64,000 nt of DNA from Cyanobacteria bacterium FACHB-471 (GCA_014695345.1 JACJOC010000049.1:186001-250000), one strand, 5' to 3'; positions 42,788 to 53,607 are shown, counted from the first letter of the stretch. Numbers and translations: made by a program. Notes: generated by a model from the sequence alone, not told the origin.

Positions 42788-42894
42788 ATTAGCAGCATTT
42801 TTAGTCAGTTTTTGCCTGAGCATTAGCCTCAGCATTGCTTGGCAAACTAGCCGCTACACGAGACAATAGGATCAAGTTATCTTTAAAATTTCTT

Positions 42895-43608
42895 GTGAAC
42901 AACGTCCGCACTGTCTCCGATACCAAGCGAGCTTTCTACAATACTCACACTCGCCCAATTAACTCCATCTACCGCCGAGTTGTAGAGGAGTTGATGGTAG
43001 AAATGCATTTGCTTTCCGTCAATGCGGATTTTCATTATGATCCCATTTACGCACTAGGTGTAGTTAATGCATTTGAGCGATTTATGCAGGGCTACCGGCC
43101 GGAAAACGACAAAGTTTCTATTTTTAACGCGCTCTGCCAATCCATCGGCAGCGACCCTCAAACCTATCGGCAAGATTTTGAGCGGTTGCAGTCAGAAGCA
43201 TCTGGTCTGTCCTTGGATAACCTGATGGGTCAGCTTAAGCAGTCTGAAAACGCCGAGGCAGGTAGTCTGACGGGACAATTTCGGGCGATCTCCCAAAACC
43301 CCAAGTTCAAATATAGTCGTCTATTTGCGATCGGCTTATATACCCTGCTAGAACGTGTAGATTTTGACCTCGTTAAAGATGAAAAGCGGCGAAATGAAGC
43401 GATTAAGCAGGTTTGTGATGCACTAAACTTGCCTGAAGAGAAAGTGCAAAAAGATCTGGAACTTTATCGCAGCAATCTAGAAAAAATTGCTCAAGCCCAG
43501 ATCGTCATGGAAGATATGCTCAAGGCAGACCGGAAGAAGAAGGAAGAGCGAGCCAAAGCAAAGGATGCAGTTGCCGCTCCTCCCAGCAATTCTCAGGAAC
43601 CGACGTAA
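42895..43608 (+). CDS. thf1: Photosystem II biogenesis protein Psp29/Thf1
   Basis: This is a 237-residue, mostly helical protein. The N-terminal NNVRTVSDTKRAFYNTHTRP, NSIYRRVVEELMVEMHLLSV and DPIYALGVVNAFERFMQGY are the Thf1 signature. In cyanobacteria Thf1 supports PSII/FtsH complex stability and thylakoid formation. The GTG at 42895 gives the usual N-terminus; the frame continues back to 42835 but those residues are foreign to the family. A Lys/Glu/Ala-rich coiled C-terminus (about residues 205-230) is typical. A terminator hairpin follows. Confidence 0.94.
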   Translation: MNNVRTVSDTKRAFYNTHTRPINSIYRRVVEELMVEMHLLSVNADFHYDPIYALGVVNAFERFMQGYRPENDKVSIFNALCQSIGSDPQTYRQDFERLQSEASGLSLDNLMGQLKQSENAEAGSLTGQFRAISQNPKFKYSRLFAIGLYTLLERVDFDLVKDEKRRNEAIKQVCDALNLPEEKVQKDLELYRSNLEKIAQAQIVMEDMLKADRKKKEERAKAKDAVAAPPSNSQEPT

Positions 43609-43631
43609 GGCACCTTAATAGATAAATCGTG

Positions 43632-43658
43632 AAGGGCACTCCAGAAGGGTGCCTTTTT
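43632..43658 (+). terminator. Rho-independent terminator after thf1
   Basis: AAGGGCAC (43632-43639) pairs with GTGCCTTT (43649-43656), with one G-T wobble, followed by further T. It lies 24 bp after thf1 and just before the convergent end of the next gene. Confidence 0.75.
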
Positions 43659-43670
43659 CGTTGCCTATTT

Positions 43671-44639
43671 TCAGACTTCTGCAGAGCGATTCCGAGCATC
43701 CAGGAACTGAAGCTGCTGATACAGCATTTCAATTTGAGGAATTTTTGCTCCGGCTTGTTGGGCGCTATCGAGTGGATTCCCAAAGATGGCTTTGATTTCC
43801 AATGGACGGCGCTCGTCATAGTCAATTTTCATGCTAGTGCGGTAGGGTTTCATTTTTGCCGTGTGATCCAGCATTTTTTGAACGTAGCTGTCAGGGAGCG
43901 ATCGCCCACACGCCCCAGCAGCTATCTGCACTTCTCGCATTAGCTGCTCTGCCAAACTCTGCACGACCGGGTTTGCCATCATTTCCTCAGTCGTGGCATC
44001 CAGCACAACCGAAAGCCCATTAAAGGGGATATTCCACACGAGCTTCTGCCAGCGTGCTAGAAACAGGTCTTCCGTTAGCTCAATTGGAATATTGGCTTGT
44101 CGAAAATCTTCTGCGATTTCAGACATGCGCTGTGTGATGCCGCATGGCTGATTGTTGGCTGAATACTGCCCCAGCACAATTGCTCCATAGTCCAAATGGT
44201 GAATGTGACCGGGACCAACTTTGTTGGAGCAGATGAAACATAGCCCACCCATGACCTTCTCCGCGCCCACAATTTGAGCGACCTCGGCTTCAACCCCTAA
44301 CCCGTTTTGCAACACTAGCACCGTACTATTTTCGCCGACTAAAGGCGGCAAAAGCTGAGGCAACAGGTGATTTTGAGTCGTCTTTAAAGCAATCACAACT
44401 ACATCACAAGGCGGCATTTGCTCAACACTGGCATAGGCGTTCACCTGGGGCAGCTTAAAGTCACCTTGCACTGAATCGATGGTCAGTCCATGGTGGCGAA
44501 CATGCTGGTAGTCACTTCGCAGCAAAAAGTGCACTTCTGTCCCCAATTGCTGTAGCCGTGCGCCATAAAACCCGCCTAACGCTCCTGTCCCCAAGATGGC
44601 GTAGCTGCGATTGGATTTAGAGGTGTTTAGAAGAACCAT
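43671..44639 (-). CDS. Ketopantoate reductase family protein (PanE-like)
   Basis: This 322-residue two-domain reductase has an N-terminal NADP-binding Rossmann motif (YAILGTGALGGFYGARLQQ). It has the family's catalytic Lys in the C-terminal domain region (WQKLVWNIPFNGLSVVLDATT) and the Ser/Glu segment near PYRTSMKIDYDERRPLEIKA. PanE makes pantoate from ketopantoate for coenzyme A. The family also includes paralogues with other substrates, and cyanobacteria often carry several, so I leave the symbol open. It is convergent with thf1 and divergent from the lipoxygenase gene. Confidence 0.85.
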   Translation of the reverse strand: MVLLNTSKSNRSYAILGTGALGGFYGARLQQLGTEVHFLLRSDYQHVRHHGLTIDSVQGDFKLPQVNAYASVEQMPPCDVVVIALKTTQNHLLPQLLPPLVGENSTVLVLQNGLGVEAEVAQIVGAEKVMGGLCFICSNKVGPGHIHHLDYGAIVLGQYSANNQPCGITQRMSEIAEDFRQANIPIELTEDLFLARWQKLVWNIPFNGLSVVLDATTEEMMANPVVQSLAEQLMREVQIAAGACGRSLPDSYVQKMLDHTAKMKPYRTSMKIDYDERRPLEIKAIFGNPLDSAQQAGAKIPQIEMLYQQLQFLDARNRSAEV

Positions 44640-44885
44640 CGTGACATTCTGTTAGAAGAAATCCTGTTTGATTTGAAAAATTTTTAGAAATTTCAGGAAA
44701 GGACTTTGATTTATTTGTTTAGTTTTCAATAAGTGGGTGCAGATGATTAGACTCAACACTTCGCTTCTGAAAAATGCTACTTCAGCTTTATTGAGTTTCG
44801 TTTCAGCTATTTAGACCGATTTACATAGAACTGATTCACGACCGTTCGACAGTTGCGTCTTAGCTAAACTCATTCAGGACATATC

Positions 44886-46844
44886 ATGCTCCATCTTCCT
44901 CCAGAACAGCAGCAGGGATTCTATCGCTACAGTCCAGTGGGGTTGAAACAGCGTGGCCCTGCACGATTGTTTGCCCACATCGGTGAAGATGGGGCACTGG
45001 GCTACGGATTAACTCGAATTTACCAGAATTTAATTGAGCAAGGACGTGTTTCACCACCGTTGAACCTGCTGATGCAGTGGCTTGAATCAACGGTTCAAAA
45101 AACTGGTCAGCAGGTGGATAGATTGAGTACATTGCTGGCGGATGTAGAGTTTCTACATTCCGATTGGCTCAACTGGACATTGCCACCTGGAGAAACGTTT
45201 AACAGCAACTATGTGCGCAAACGCCTCGAAATGGGTCAGGCGTTAAAAGCTGCCAGCAAAGCCGCGATCGCCGATCGCCTACAAGATGCTTCCCCTTCAA
45301 AAGATGCGGGGCCTGGTAGCGAACGGCAGCGGTTACGGTTCTATACAGAACTAGAACAACGGTGGAAGCGCGAGCGCCCCAAGGTCAGTTTCATTCACGC
45401 TAGGGATGGGGAATTAAGCGATCGCGAGTTTGCCCGTCAGCGTTTGGCAGGGACAAATCCGATGATTTTGCATCGTATTCAAGAAGCAGACCGGGAGCGG
45501 CTACAAGCCTGGACAACCCAAGACTACTCAGTAGCAACTGAGAAAAATGTGAATTTGCTGGATGCGGCTGCTCAAAATCGCCTGTTTTTGGCAGATTATC
45601 CCTTATTTAAAGATCTCACTTCAACCGATCTTCAGTTGGGGCGCTATGTAGGAAATCCACAGGCTTTGTTTTACCGCACGGAGCAGGGGCTTTACCCGGT
45701 CTTAATTCAATTAGAGTCGGGCAGCAAATGGGTAACTCCAACTGCGGCGGCAGATGATTGGATGCGGGCAAAGCTCTATACCCAAGCGGCAGACATGACG
45801 CATCACGAGCTAATTGACCACTTGTGTAACACGCATTTGTCAATGGAAGCGTTTGCGATCGCTACCTCCCGCCAGCTTCCAGTTGGTCATCCGCTGTATC
45901 AGCTTCTGCGGCCGCATTTTCGCTTTTTACTAGCGATCAACACACGCGGCAATACGCTGCTGCTAGCCGAAGACGCTGCGATCGAAGACCTGCTAGCTCC
46001 AACGCGAGAAGCCTCAGTCAGCCTGATCAATCAGTCTTATCGGCAGCGCTCGTTTACCGACGGGGCACTTCCTTATGACATTGCCAGACGAGGGCTAGAG
46101 CCAGAGTTTTTGCCTGACTTTGCTTACCGCGATGATGCTCAGCTTTTGTGGGATGCGATCGCTACTTATGTCAGCAGCTACTTACAGCGCTATTACCGTG
46201 ATGATACTGCTGTTTTGCTTGATCCCTACCTGCAAGCTTGGGCAGCGGAATTGGGACAGCCTTTGAGCGATCGCCCCCTTTCGGAATTTCCTGAACTGCC
46301 AGACTGGATACCGGCTGAATTTGCTGCTAAGACAGGAATTCAGGTTGATACGTTGCCCGATTATCCTCGCGTGCCTAACTTTCCAGCAGCGACCAGTGCT
46401 AATCAGCGTCCAGGAGAAATTCAAGGGCTTCAGCAGCTCATTGAGATTGCTACGCAGATCATTTTTACCTGTGGGCCCCAGCACGCGGCGGTGAATTTTT
46501 CTCAGTTTGACTACGCGGGGTATATGCCTAATGCACCGCTGGCGACCTATGCTCGCCCCGATGCAGCGGTGAAGCTAGAAGAAGTTTTACCTCCTGTAGA
46601 CCAGGACTTAAATCAGATGGAGTTGACCTTTGCCCTCAGCGGCATTATTTGGGGACAATTGGGTGATTCAAAACTGATTCAGTACGAGGAAGAAGGCGAT
46701 CGGCAAATCCTGCACCAGTTTCAACTCAAGCTGAAAAGCATTGAGCAAGAAATTCAGCAGCGCAACCAGCAGCGGATAAATCGGGACGGGGTAGATTATC
46801 CTTATCTACTGCCGTCGAGGATTCCCAATAGCATCAACATCTAG
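44886..46844 (+). CDS. Lipoxygenase family protein
   Basis: Lipoxygenases add O2 to polyunsaturated fatty acids using non-haem iron. All five expected iron ligands are visible in this 652-residue protein: His307 and His312 (MTHHELIDH), His533 and Asn537 (CGPQHAAVNFSQ), and the C-terminal Ile652 in a PNSINI end matching the plant PNSI-S-I end. The family helices HLSMEAFAIATSRQLPVGHP and YDYAGYMPNAP-like (FDYAGYMPNAPLATY) follow the first pair. There is no PLAT domain; residues 1-220 form a helical extension. The hydroperoxide product and regio-specificity are not visible. It is a single gene, divergent from panE-like. Confidence 0.92.
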   Translation: MLHLPPEQQQGFYRYSPVGLKQRGPARLFAHIGEDGALGYGLTRIYQNLIEQGRVSPPLNLLMQWLESTVQKTGQQVDRLSTLLADVEFLHSDWLNWTLPPGETFNSNYVRKRLEMGQALKAASKAAIADRLQDASPSKDAGPGSERQRLRFYTELEQRWKRERPKVSFIHARDGELSDREFARQRLAGTNPMILHRIQEADRERLQAWTTQDYSVATEKNVNLLDAAAQNRLFLADYPLFKDLTSTDLQLGRYVGNPQALFYRTEQGLYPVLIQLESGSKWVTPTAAADDWMRAKLYTQAADMTHHELIDHLCNTHLSMEAFAIATSRQLPVGHPLYQLLRPHFRFLLAINTRGNTLLLAEDAAIEDLLAPTREASVSLINQSYRQRSFTDGALPYDIARRGLEPEFLPDFAYRDDAQLLWDAIATYVSSYLQRYYRDDTAVLLDPYLQAWAAELGQPLSDRPLSEFPELPDWIPAEFAAKTGIQVDTLPDYPRVPNFPAATSANQRPGEIQGLQQLIEIATQIIFTCGPQHAAVNFSQFDYAGYMPNAPLATYARPDAAVKLEEVLPPVDQDLNQMELTFALSGIIWGQLGDSKLIQYEEEGDRQILHQFQLKLKSIEQEIQQRNQQRINRDGVDYPYLLPSRIPNSINI

Positions 46845-46886
46845 GGAATTGCGCGTTGGAAGAACGTAATCTGTAGCCCCAAAACC

Positions 46887-46960
46887 TGTAGAAGCGTAGC
46901 ATTCGGGCAAAAATTCTCGGTTTGTTTCAGAGTTTACTTGCCGAATGCTGCGCCCTTACA
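46887..46960. repeat. Palindromic intergenic repeat, family C copy 2
   Basis: This has the same structure as 18561-18623: GTAGCATTCGGGCAA and TTGCCGAATGCTGCG arms round a 28-nt spacer, ending CGCCCTTACA. It sits between the convergent lipoxygenase and ccs1 genes and could serve as a terminator. Confidence 0.82.
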
Positions 46961-46986
46961 CAAGACACTCCTCATTCAAACACCCT

Positions 46987-48387
46987 TTAAGGGTTAGGGA
47001 CGAGGGATTTTGGGTCGCTAACTGCCTCAGCATCAGAAGTTGAGGGTTCTAAGCTGTCCAAAATTTCTAGCATCTCCCGCTCAAAAGCAACCTGGGCGCG
47101 ATTGGTTCTACCGCCAATGTAGAATTTTCCGGCTTCTTCTAATGCCCAGATTTGGGAATGGGAAATGTAGCTCATCAACACACTGATCATGAGTAAACCG
47201 AAACCTGTGTAAACAATTGGAATACCAGGATCAGCTTTGATCTGTAAGCCTGTGCTACCCACAATTTCGGCGATCGCCAATGTCACACCATTCACTTCGG
47301 TAGACATTCCCTGACGCACGGTTGAGAGCAACTTGCCCTCTGTGTCGTAAAGCAGCAGTATGCCTTGAAGATCTTTTGCTAGAACGGATACACCCTCACT
47401 CAGATCAGGCTTTGTCGGAATCCAGGTGCCCCAGACACGACCACCGCCATCTGTACCAATCTCTACCATTGGCAGTTGCAGGATTGGGCTTTCGTTAAGC
47501 CGAATGCGAACTGCGGCAATTCCCCAGTCTGCCTGGTAGAGCGTTACACCCTCATGACGCAGCGGTTCGTTGACGTGAATCGTTTTACGCTGAATCTCTT
47601 CGTCTTGATCGTTTAGAACAGAGAGATCGGAGTAAAACTGGTCAATCTTGCCCTCGGGGGTGTAGTCGATCCAAAAGCGATTGACCCGTACTGACCAATC
47701 CTGAGGAATTTGCGCTCCTGCCCAGGGCCCAGCGTCAAAAATATTCTGAATCCGAAACGTTTCGCCGCTCGGCACCATTTCCTGAGCAAAAAAGCCTGTC
47801 ATTGCGCCCACGATCGCCCCTAGCAAAATCAGGATCATGCTGGCGTGAACGATAATGGGTCCAATCCGTCCAACAATGCCCCTATCGGCATAAAGCGTGT
47901 TATCCCGTCGAAAAACTCGGTAGCGGCGTTTTTCAAGCAACGGGCTCAGTTGCTTGATCGAAGCGTGATCAAGTTCTGCACTTAGGGCAAATTTTTCAAA
48001 CTGACGAGGTTTGGTGTAAAAATTCCAGGTGCGGGAAAACCAGCGCAGCGCAGGAATTTGCCGCTGAAAGGTGCAGGTAATGAGGCTGGAGCCAAACAGA
48101 ATAAGCAGCGCCAAAAACCACCAGGTACGGTAGACGTGGTCTAGCCCCAGAGTCAGTAAAACCTTCCAGGTGAGGAAGCCAAACAGAGCTGGGTCTTCTG
48201 GGTAGTTTGCCTGGTAAAACTCTAGGGATCGTCCCTGCTCAATGACGGTGCCAGTGATGCTAAAGACGGCGATCGCCAACAGCAGGGCGATCGCCAGCCG
48301 CAAATCTGCCAACAGCGGAAACAATTCTCGCTTGAGATAACGCTGTGGGATCGCAGTCCAATTGGTTGAAGGATTTTCTGAAGTCAT
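46987..48387 (-). CDS. ccs1: Cytochrome c biogenesis protein Ccs1/ResB
   Basis: This is a 466-residue membrane protein. Three N-terminal helices (about residues 28-48, 80-100 and 180-200) flank a loop, a large lumenal domain spans about 210-400, and a last helix ([20 protein letters not shown]) precedes a cytosolic tail. [23 protein letters not shown] and FYQANYP are the Ccs1 signature. With CcsA, not in this window, it delivers and ligates haem to c-type cytochromes such as cytochrome f. The neighbouring ccdA gene, which supplies reductant for the same system, ends 12 bp upstream, so the two form an operon. Confidence 0.92.
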   Translation of the reverse strand: MTSENPSTNWTAIPQRYLKRELFPLLADLRLAIALLLAIAVFSITGTVIEQGRSLEFYQANYPEDPALFGFLTWKVLLTLGLDHVYRTWWFLALLILFGSSLITCTFQRQIPALRWFSRTWNFYTKPRQFEKFALSAELDHASIKQLSPLLEKRRYRVFRRDNTLYADRGIVGRIGPIIVHASMILILLGAIVGAMTGFFAQEMVPSGETFRIQNIFDAGPWAGAQIPQDWSVRVNRFWIDYTPEGKIDQFYSDLSVLNDQDEEIQRKTIHVNEPLRHEGVTLYQADWGIAAVRIRLNESPILQLPMVEIGTDGGGRVWGTWIPTKPDLSEGVSVLAKDLQGILLLYDTEGKLLSTVRQGMSTEVNGVTLAIAEIVGSTGLQIKADPGIPIVYTGFGLLMISVLMSYISHSQIWALEEAGKFYIGGRTNRAQVAFEREMLEILDSLEPSTSDAEAVSDPKSLVPNP

Positions 48388-48398
48388 GAATTAAGCTC

Positions 48399-49139
48399 TT
48401 AAATTCCGGCTGGAAAAAACCGGAACAGCAGGGAGAAAACACCAAACCCAACTAGCAACGCACCGCTTGCCGGAGTAATCCAGCTTGACCAGCGGCGCAG
48501 TTCTAACAACTTTTTGATTGAGGCAGTGAAGGTGCCTGCTAAAACCAGTGGGGTGACGTAACCCACGGTATAGGACAACAACAATACACCACCCAAAACA
48601 GGATCTTTTGTCTCAGTCACCCAGGCCAGCAGCGTAATCAAAACTGGAGTGCTACAGGGAGAAGCCACTAATCCAAACGTTAGACCAATTAGGTAAGAAC
48701 GAACGCCTTCGGGCAAATCCTTGGAGATCCAATCCATCCTGCCCCAGTTCGGCAATTGCAGCGGTAAAGCCTCCAGCAGGTTTAGCCCCATAAGAATGGC
48801 GATCGCACTCACCACAATTGGCAGCCCCACCCCAACCTGACCATACACACTGCCCAAACCCGCTGCCACAATTCCCAGTCCTGCTAGTGTCGTCGCCAAA
48901 CCTAGCGCAAACCAGGTAGACTGCGTTGCTGCCTGAATTCGACTTCTGGCTTCATAGCCGCCGATATAGCCAATCGTAATGGGCAGCATTGACAGCATAC
49001 AGGGAGTCAAACTGGTTAACAGACCTGCCAGAAAGATGATTCCGACGCTCGTCACAGTTAGGTGCGACAACTGATTTGCTACCAGGGTGTCAGCAAAGTT
49101 TCCTAACTCGTATAGTCGAGTCTGTAGGGTTTCCAGCAT
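48399..49139 (-). CDS. ccdA: Cytochrome c biogenesis protein CcdA
   Basis: This 246-residue protein has six membrane helices. The redox motif GLLTSLTPCMLSMLPITIGY gives the first Cys; the second lies in LIGLTFGLVASPCSTPVLIT. CcdA carries electrons across the thylakoid or plasma membrane to keep apocytochrome CxxCH cysteines reduced, working upstream of Ccs1/CcsA. Both essential Cys are present and the gene directly precedes ccs1. Length and helix count match the short cyanobacterial and chloroplast form rather than DsbD. Confidence 0.94.
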   Translation of the reverse strand: MLETLQTRLYELGNFADTLVANQLSHLTVTSVGIIFLAGLLTSLTPCMLSMLPITIGYIGGYEARSRIQAATQSTWFALGLATTLAGLGIVAAGLGSVYGQVGVGLPIVVSAIAILMGLNLLEALPLQLPNWGRMDWISKDLPEGVRSYLIGLTFGLVASPCSTPVLITLLAWVTETKDPVLGGVLLLSYTVGYVTPLVLAGTFTASIKKLLELRRWSSWITPASGALLVGFGVFSLLFRFFPAGI

Positions 49140-49236
49140 AGTTTGAAGATGGCGGAGCGATCGAATCTACTGTTAGACGTATCTTCATCTTATCGGAGGC
49201 GGACTGTAGAAATGGCGATCGCCCTCTAACCATCGC

Positions 49237-50430
49237 TCAAGCACCGGGCAGACTACCTCGCTGCCGCCGATGACGCCGATGGTCAAGCGAGACCACTTTG
49301 GCCTCACTGCCTTCACGGGCAATGCGAATGAGCAGCCCTGCCAGCAGCAAACTGGCAATCATTGAATTTCCGCCATAGCTAAAAAATGGAAACGGTAAAC
49401 CTGTCGTGGGCAGTGCGCCCGTCGCCACGCCAATATTGAGCAGCGATTGCCCAATCAGCAGAATTACAGTTCCGATCGCCACCAGTCGGTGAACCGGGTT
49501 AATTGCTTTTAGCGCCACCTTTAAACCCAGCGTGGCATAGGCTGCTAGCAGCAGCAGCAGTAACATACTGCCGATGAAGCCAAATTCCTCAGCGTATACA
49601 GCAAAAATAAAGTCAGTATATTGGATCGGCAAATAAAATAGCTTTTGTTGAGATAGCCCAAACCCAGCTCCACCAAAGCCACCCGACCCGATCGCCATCA
49701 AACTTTGGGTAAGCTGATAGCCGTTTCCCATCGGGTCAGCCCAGGGATTGAGAAACGACATAATTCGCTCTCGCTGATATTCCTTGATGCTGACACTGAC
49801 AATTGCCGCTGCGAGTCCAGCGATCGCCGTTGCTCCTAGATAAAGGTAGGGCAACCCTGCTGCCAGCGCCACCAGCCACAACACCATACCGCAGAGCGCT
49901 GCTGTACTCAGGTTGGGCTGAAGCAAAATACCAGCCACAACCGCCGCAAAAATGCCTAACCACACCAAGCGAGTGGAATTAGATAGTCGTTCCCACTGCC
50001 CAAACACACGGGCACTTTGAAGCACCAAGAATGGCTTAATAATTTCAGAAGGTTGAAGTAGTGCATATGATCCCAGCGAGATCCAACGATTAGCCCCATT
50101 GATGCTGGTACCCAAGCCTGGAATGATGGTGAGCAAGATTAGTCCCAATAGCGCTATTAAAATCCAGTCGGCTGCTGCCAAGACGTAGCGCAGAGGCGAG
50201 TGCACCAACACGCCAAAGCCAACCAACCCAACCGCGACCCAAATGATTTGCCGTTTGAAGTAATACAGCCCATCACCAAAGTCCGCATCCGCAACCGCAT
50301 AGGATGCAGAAAACAGCATCACCAGTCCGACAAACAGCCACAGAAAAGTCAGCCATCGCAGTAGCCGAGCTTCTAAAGCCCATTCTTTTACAGAAGAGTC
50401 CAATAGCGGAATTAGATATCGAAGATTCAC
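49237..50430 (-). CDS. ftsW: FtsW/RodA family peptidoglycan polymerase (FtsW)
   Basis: This is a 397-residue SEDS protein with about ten membrane helices. Signature stretches include VMLFSASYAVAD, IPGLGTSINGANRWISLGSY, LQPSEIIKPFLVLQSARV with the catalytic-site loop, and TGLPFPFFSYGGNSMIASLL near the end. SEDS proteins polymerise lipid II; FtsW acts at the division site with FtsI. The GTG at 50430 gives an MNLRYLIPL-like start, as in other cyanobacterial FtsW. An in-frame TTG at 50439 adds three residues. RodA is the close alternative, but the end and neighbourhood beside ccdA suit FtsW. Confidence 0.88.
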   Translation of the reverse strand: MNLRYLIPLLDSSVKEWALEARLLRWLTFLWLFVGLVMLFSASYAVADADFGDGLYYFKRQIIWVAVGLVGFGVLVHSPLRYVLAAADWILIALLGLILLTIIPGLGTSINGANRWISLGSYALLQPSEIIKPFLVLQSARVFGQWERLSNSTRLVWLGIFAAVVAGILLQPNLSTAALCGMVLWLVALAAGLPYLYLGATAIAGLAAAIVSVSIKEYQRERIMSFLNPWADPMGNGYQLTQSLMAIGSGGFGGAGFGLSQQKLFYLPIQYTDFIFAVYAEEFGFIGSMLLLLLLAAYATLGLKVALKAINPVHRLVAIGTVILLIGQSLLNIGVATGALPTTGLPFPFFSYGGNSMIASLLLAGLLIRIAREGSEAKVVSLDHRRHRRQRGSLPGA

Positions 50431-50607
50431 GCAGCTCAACGGGTCATTTAAACAAGTTGCCTATAACAGTAACGCAAGAGTGATTCAAGGAACATGGAGA
50501 GCGGATGCTAGGGGCGATCGCGAAACACAAACTTGCACAAATTCTAAAAAAATTCCTGATGGAGTACCCCATCTGGGAATAAAGGAATGGTAGATGCACC
50601 CTGAATT

Positions 50608-50637
50608 AATCCCTGGCTTCGTGCTGGGGATTTTTTT
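50608..50637. terminator. Hairpin between clpB and ftsW
   Basis: ATCCC and GGGGAT arms with an inner GGC/GCT step, followed by eight T on the plus strand and bounded by AT-rich sequence on the minus side. It most likely ends the minus-strand clpB transcript. Confidence 0.45.
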
Positions 50638-50717
50638 TGCTTGTGAAGTAAGGTTGACCACTCCCATTGATTCACACTTCTGACAAATTAATTTGTCACG
50701 CAACGAACCGGTATACC

Positions 50718-53393
50718 TCAGCTTTCGGCTGCCAAAACTTGAGGCACGATCGCCGTTGGCTCCTCGATCGCCAGCTTTCTCTTATTAAAAGTCAGCTTGT
50801 GGTCTACCAGGTCAATGAGGATTGTGTCACCTTCGATAAACGTGTTCTCTAAAATCTTGGTGGCGATCGGATTTTCCAACTCTTTTTGGATCGCTCGCTT
50901 CAACGGACGTGCTCCATAAACCGGGTCAAAGCCCACTTCAGCGATGTAATTTTGGGCAGTTGGCGTTAGTTCTAGCGTGATTTTCTGGTCTGCTAGCAGA
51001 CGGTGAATCCGCTGAAGCTGAATGCCAACAATCTGCCGCAGCTCTTCTAACCGCAGCGGGTGGAAGAGAATGATGTCATCAACACGGTTCAGAAATTCAG
51101 GACGAAAGTGCGATCGCAGTGCATCGGTCACCCGCTTTCGCATCAGTTCATACTGCGAATCATCTCCTGATACATCCAGAATGTGATCGCTGCCGATGTT
51201 ACTCGTCATCACAATCACCGTATTTCTGAAATCAACCGCTCTCCCTTGAGAGTCAGTAATTCGCCCGTCATCTAACACCTGTAGCAAAATGTTGAACACG
51301 TCTGGGTGTGCTTTCTCCACTTCATCCAGCAGCAGCACCGAGTAAGGGTGACGGCGAATCGCCTCTGAAAGCTGCCCTCCTTCCTCATAGCCCACATAAC
51401 CCGGAGGCGCACCCACTAAGCGTGAAACAGAATGCTTCTCCATGTATTCCGACATATCAAGCCGCACCAGCGAATCGCCAGTGTCAAACAGAGATTCTGC
51501 TAACGCCCGCGCCAGTTCAGTTTTACCAACTCCCGTTGGACCCATAAATAGGAAAGAACCAATCGGACGACCCGGATCTTTCATCCCAGCCCGCGCCCGT
51601 CGAATTGCCGCTGCTACTGCCTCAACCGCTTCCTGCTGGCCCACTACCCGCTCATGCAGGTAAGTTTCAAGCTGCAACAGCTTTTGCCGCTCAGACTCCA
51701 TCAGGCGGTTCACAGGAATACTGGTCCACTTTGCCACGATCTCAGCAATGTCAGCTTCAGTCACCTGCTGCTTAAGCAAAGAAGAACCACGTTCTTGAAT
51801 TTCAATCAGCGTTGCTTCTTTTGCCTCTAGTTCGCGATGCACGACTTCCAGCCGCCCATATTTCAACTGAGCTGCTGTATTCAGGTCGTAGTCTCGCTCC
51901 GCCTTCTCAATCTGCCGTCGCAGCTTTTCCTCTTCTTCGCGCAGGGCATTGATTTCATCTTTCATCTGCTTCTCAGATTCCCACTGAGAATTCAGTTTTT
52001 GCTGCACCTGCTTCAGTTCACTGATCTCGCTCTCAATTCGCTCTAAGCGATCTTTGGCAGCACGATAAGCAACCACGATGCCCGGAGATTGTCCTTCCTT
52101 CTGCAAAGAAAACTGTTCCATCTCAAGCTGCATGATGCGCCGATCAATGGTTTCTAGCTCCTCTGGTTTTGAGGTGCTTTCCATCTTGAGCTTGGCAGCA
52201 GCTTCATCTACCAAATCGATCGCCTTGTCAGGTAAGAAGCGATCGCTGATATAACGGTCAGACAGCGTTGCCGCAGCCACTAGAGCACTGTCAGAAATAC
52301 TCACTTCATGGTGCTTTTCATACCGTTCTTTCAAGCCTCGCAGAATGGAAATTGTGTCTTCCACGCTGGGTTGACCGACATAAACCTGCTGAAAACGTCG
52401 CTCCAGAGCCGCATCTTTTTCAATGTGCTTGCGGTATTCATCTAAAGTCGTCGCCCCAATGCAGCGCAGTTCACCCCGTGCCAACATCGGCTTGAGTAAG
52501 TTACCTGCGTCCATCGTGCCCTGGCTTGCCCCTGCCCCCACAACGCTATGCAGTTCGTCGATGAATAGAACGATCTGACCATCAGAGTTCGTCACTTCGC
52601 GCAAAACTGCTCGCAGCCGATCTTCAAATTCTCCGCGATACTTCGCTCCAGCAATCAGCGAACCCATATCTAAGGTAATCAGGCGACGGTTTTTGAGCGA
52701 TTCGGGCACATCTCCTTTAATGATGCGCTGGGCTAACCCTTCGGCGATCGCCGTCTTTCCGACTCCCGGCTCCCCAATCAGCACTGGGTTATTTTTGGTG
52801 CGACGAGACAGAACCTGCACCACGCGACGAATTTCCTCGTCCCGACCAATTACCGGATCAAGCCTATCTTCCTTTGCCTGCTCAGTCAGATCCCGTCCAT
52901 ATCTTTCCAATGCGTCGTAGCGCCCTTCCGGGCTTTGATCCGTCACTCGCTGGCTACCGCGAACAACTTTGGCAGCAGCTTCAAGCTGTTTTGGATCTAG
53001 GTTAATGTTTCTGGGAAAGCGACGATTGACCCGCTCATATTCTGCCATCCCCAGCAGCAAATGCTCAACTGAGATAAACTCATCCTGCCAGGTTTGCCGC
53101 GCTGCCTCAGCCCGGTCTAACATCAAATCTAGGCTGCGCCCTAAATAAAGCTGCGCGTTTTCTGAAACCTTAGGTTGACGTTGGGCAAAGGTTTCTAGCT
53201 GTTGCTTGAGCGCATTCGGGTCAAGATTTGCCCGCTGCAAAATTGTGTGGGCTAACCCTTCTTGCTCTAGAAGGGCGATCGCCAGATGTTCAACCTCTAG
53301 CTGTTGGTGCTTGAAGCGACGAGTAACATCCTGGGATTTCACAATTGCTTCCCAGGCTTTCTCAGTGAATTTGCTAGGGTCAGTGGGCTGCAT
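50718..53393 (-). CDS. clpB: ATP-dependent disaggregase ClpB
   Basis: This 891-residue Hsp100 has an N-terminal double Clp repeat (about residues 1-150) and NBD1 (Walker [14 protein letters not shown], Walker [14 protein letters not shown]). The long coiled middle domain follows (about 405-530, rich in Glu/Lys/Leu, present in ClpB but not ClpA/ClpC). NBD2 has [16 protein letters not shown] and [14 protein letters not shown]. It pulls proteins out of aggregates together with DnaK. No IGF/L tripeptide for ClpP docking is seen. There is no CIRCE (TTAGCACTC-N9-GAGTGCTAA) operator upstream, so this may be the constitutive paralogue many cyanobacteria have. Confidence 0.95.
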   Translation of the reverse strand: MQPTDPSKFTEKAWEAIVKSQDVTRRFKHQQLEVEHLAIALLEQEGLAHTILQRANLDPNALKQQLETFAQRQPKVSENAQLYLGRSLDLMLDRAEAARQTWQDEFISVEHLLLGMAEYERVNRRFPRNINLDPKQLEAAAKVVRGSQRVTDQSPEGRYDALERYGRDLTEQAKEDRLDPVIGRDEEIRRVVQVLSRRTKNNPVLIGEPGVGKTAIAEGLAQRIIKGDVPESLKNRRLITLDMGSLIAGAKYRGEFEDRLRAVLREVTNSDGQIVLFIDELHSVVGAGASQGTMDAGNLLKPMLARGELRCIGATTLDEYRKHIEKDAALERRFQQVYVGQPSVEDTISILRGLKERYEKHHEVSISDSALVAAATLSDRYISDRFLPDKAIDLVDEAAAKLKMESTSKPEELETIDRRIMQLEMEQFSLQKEGQSPGIVVAYRAAKDRLERIESEISELKQVQQKLNSQWESEKQMKDEINALREEEEKLRRQIEKAERDYDLNTAAQLKYGRLEVVHRELEAKEATLIEIQERGSSLLKQQVTEADIAEIVAKWTSIPVNRLMESERQKLLQLETYLHERVVGQQEAVEAVAAAIRRARAGMKDPGRPIGSFLFMGPTGVGKTELARALAESLFDTGDSLVRLDMSEYMEKHSVSRLVGAPPGYVGYEEGGQLSEAIRRHPYSVLLLDEVEKAHPDVFNILLQVLDDGRITDSQGRAVDFRNTVIVMTSNIGSDHILDVSGDDSQYELMRKRVTDALRSHFRPEFLNRVDDIILFHPLRLEELRQIVGIQLQRIHRLLADQKITLELTPTAQNYIAEVGFDPVYGARPLKRAIQKELENPIATKILENTFIEGDTILIDLVDHKLTFNKRKLAIEEPTAIVPQVLAAES

Positions 53394-53607
53394 GTTCTAA
53401 AGAAATTCCGTCGAAAAACCATATTCTCAGCGACTTTAGTATAACAATCTGGGCGGCTTAATCCTGTAAGCCGCTCTACCAGAATCCATCGCTTTACTTC
53501 AATTATTTCAGGTGTTGCTGATTTGGCGTGAATTTGTGCGACAAGTCAGCCCGTTCCTTTTAGGAATCAGTGAATCTACGAGCGGCTGTGAAATTACTCC
53601 TTTCCCA

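Noticed and set aside
53394-53520. CIRCE heat-shock operator of clpB
   Set aside because: The TTAGCACTC-N9-GAGTGCTAA motif is not present.
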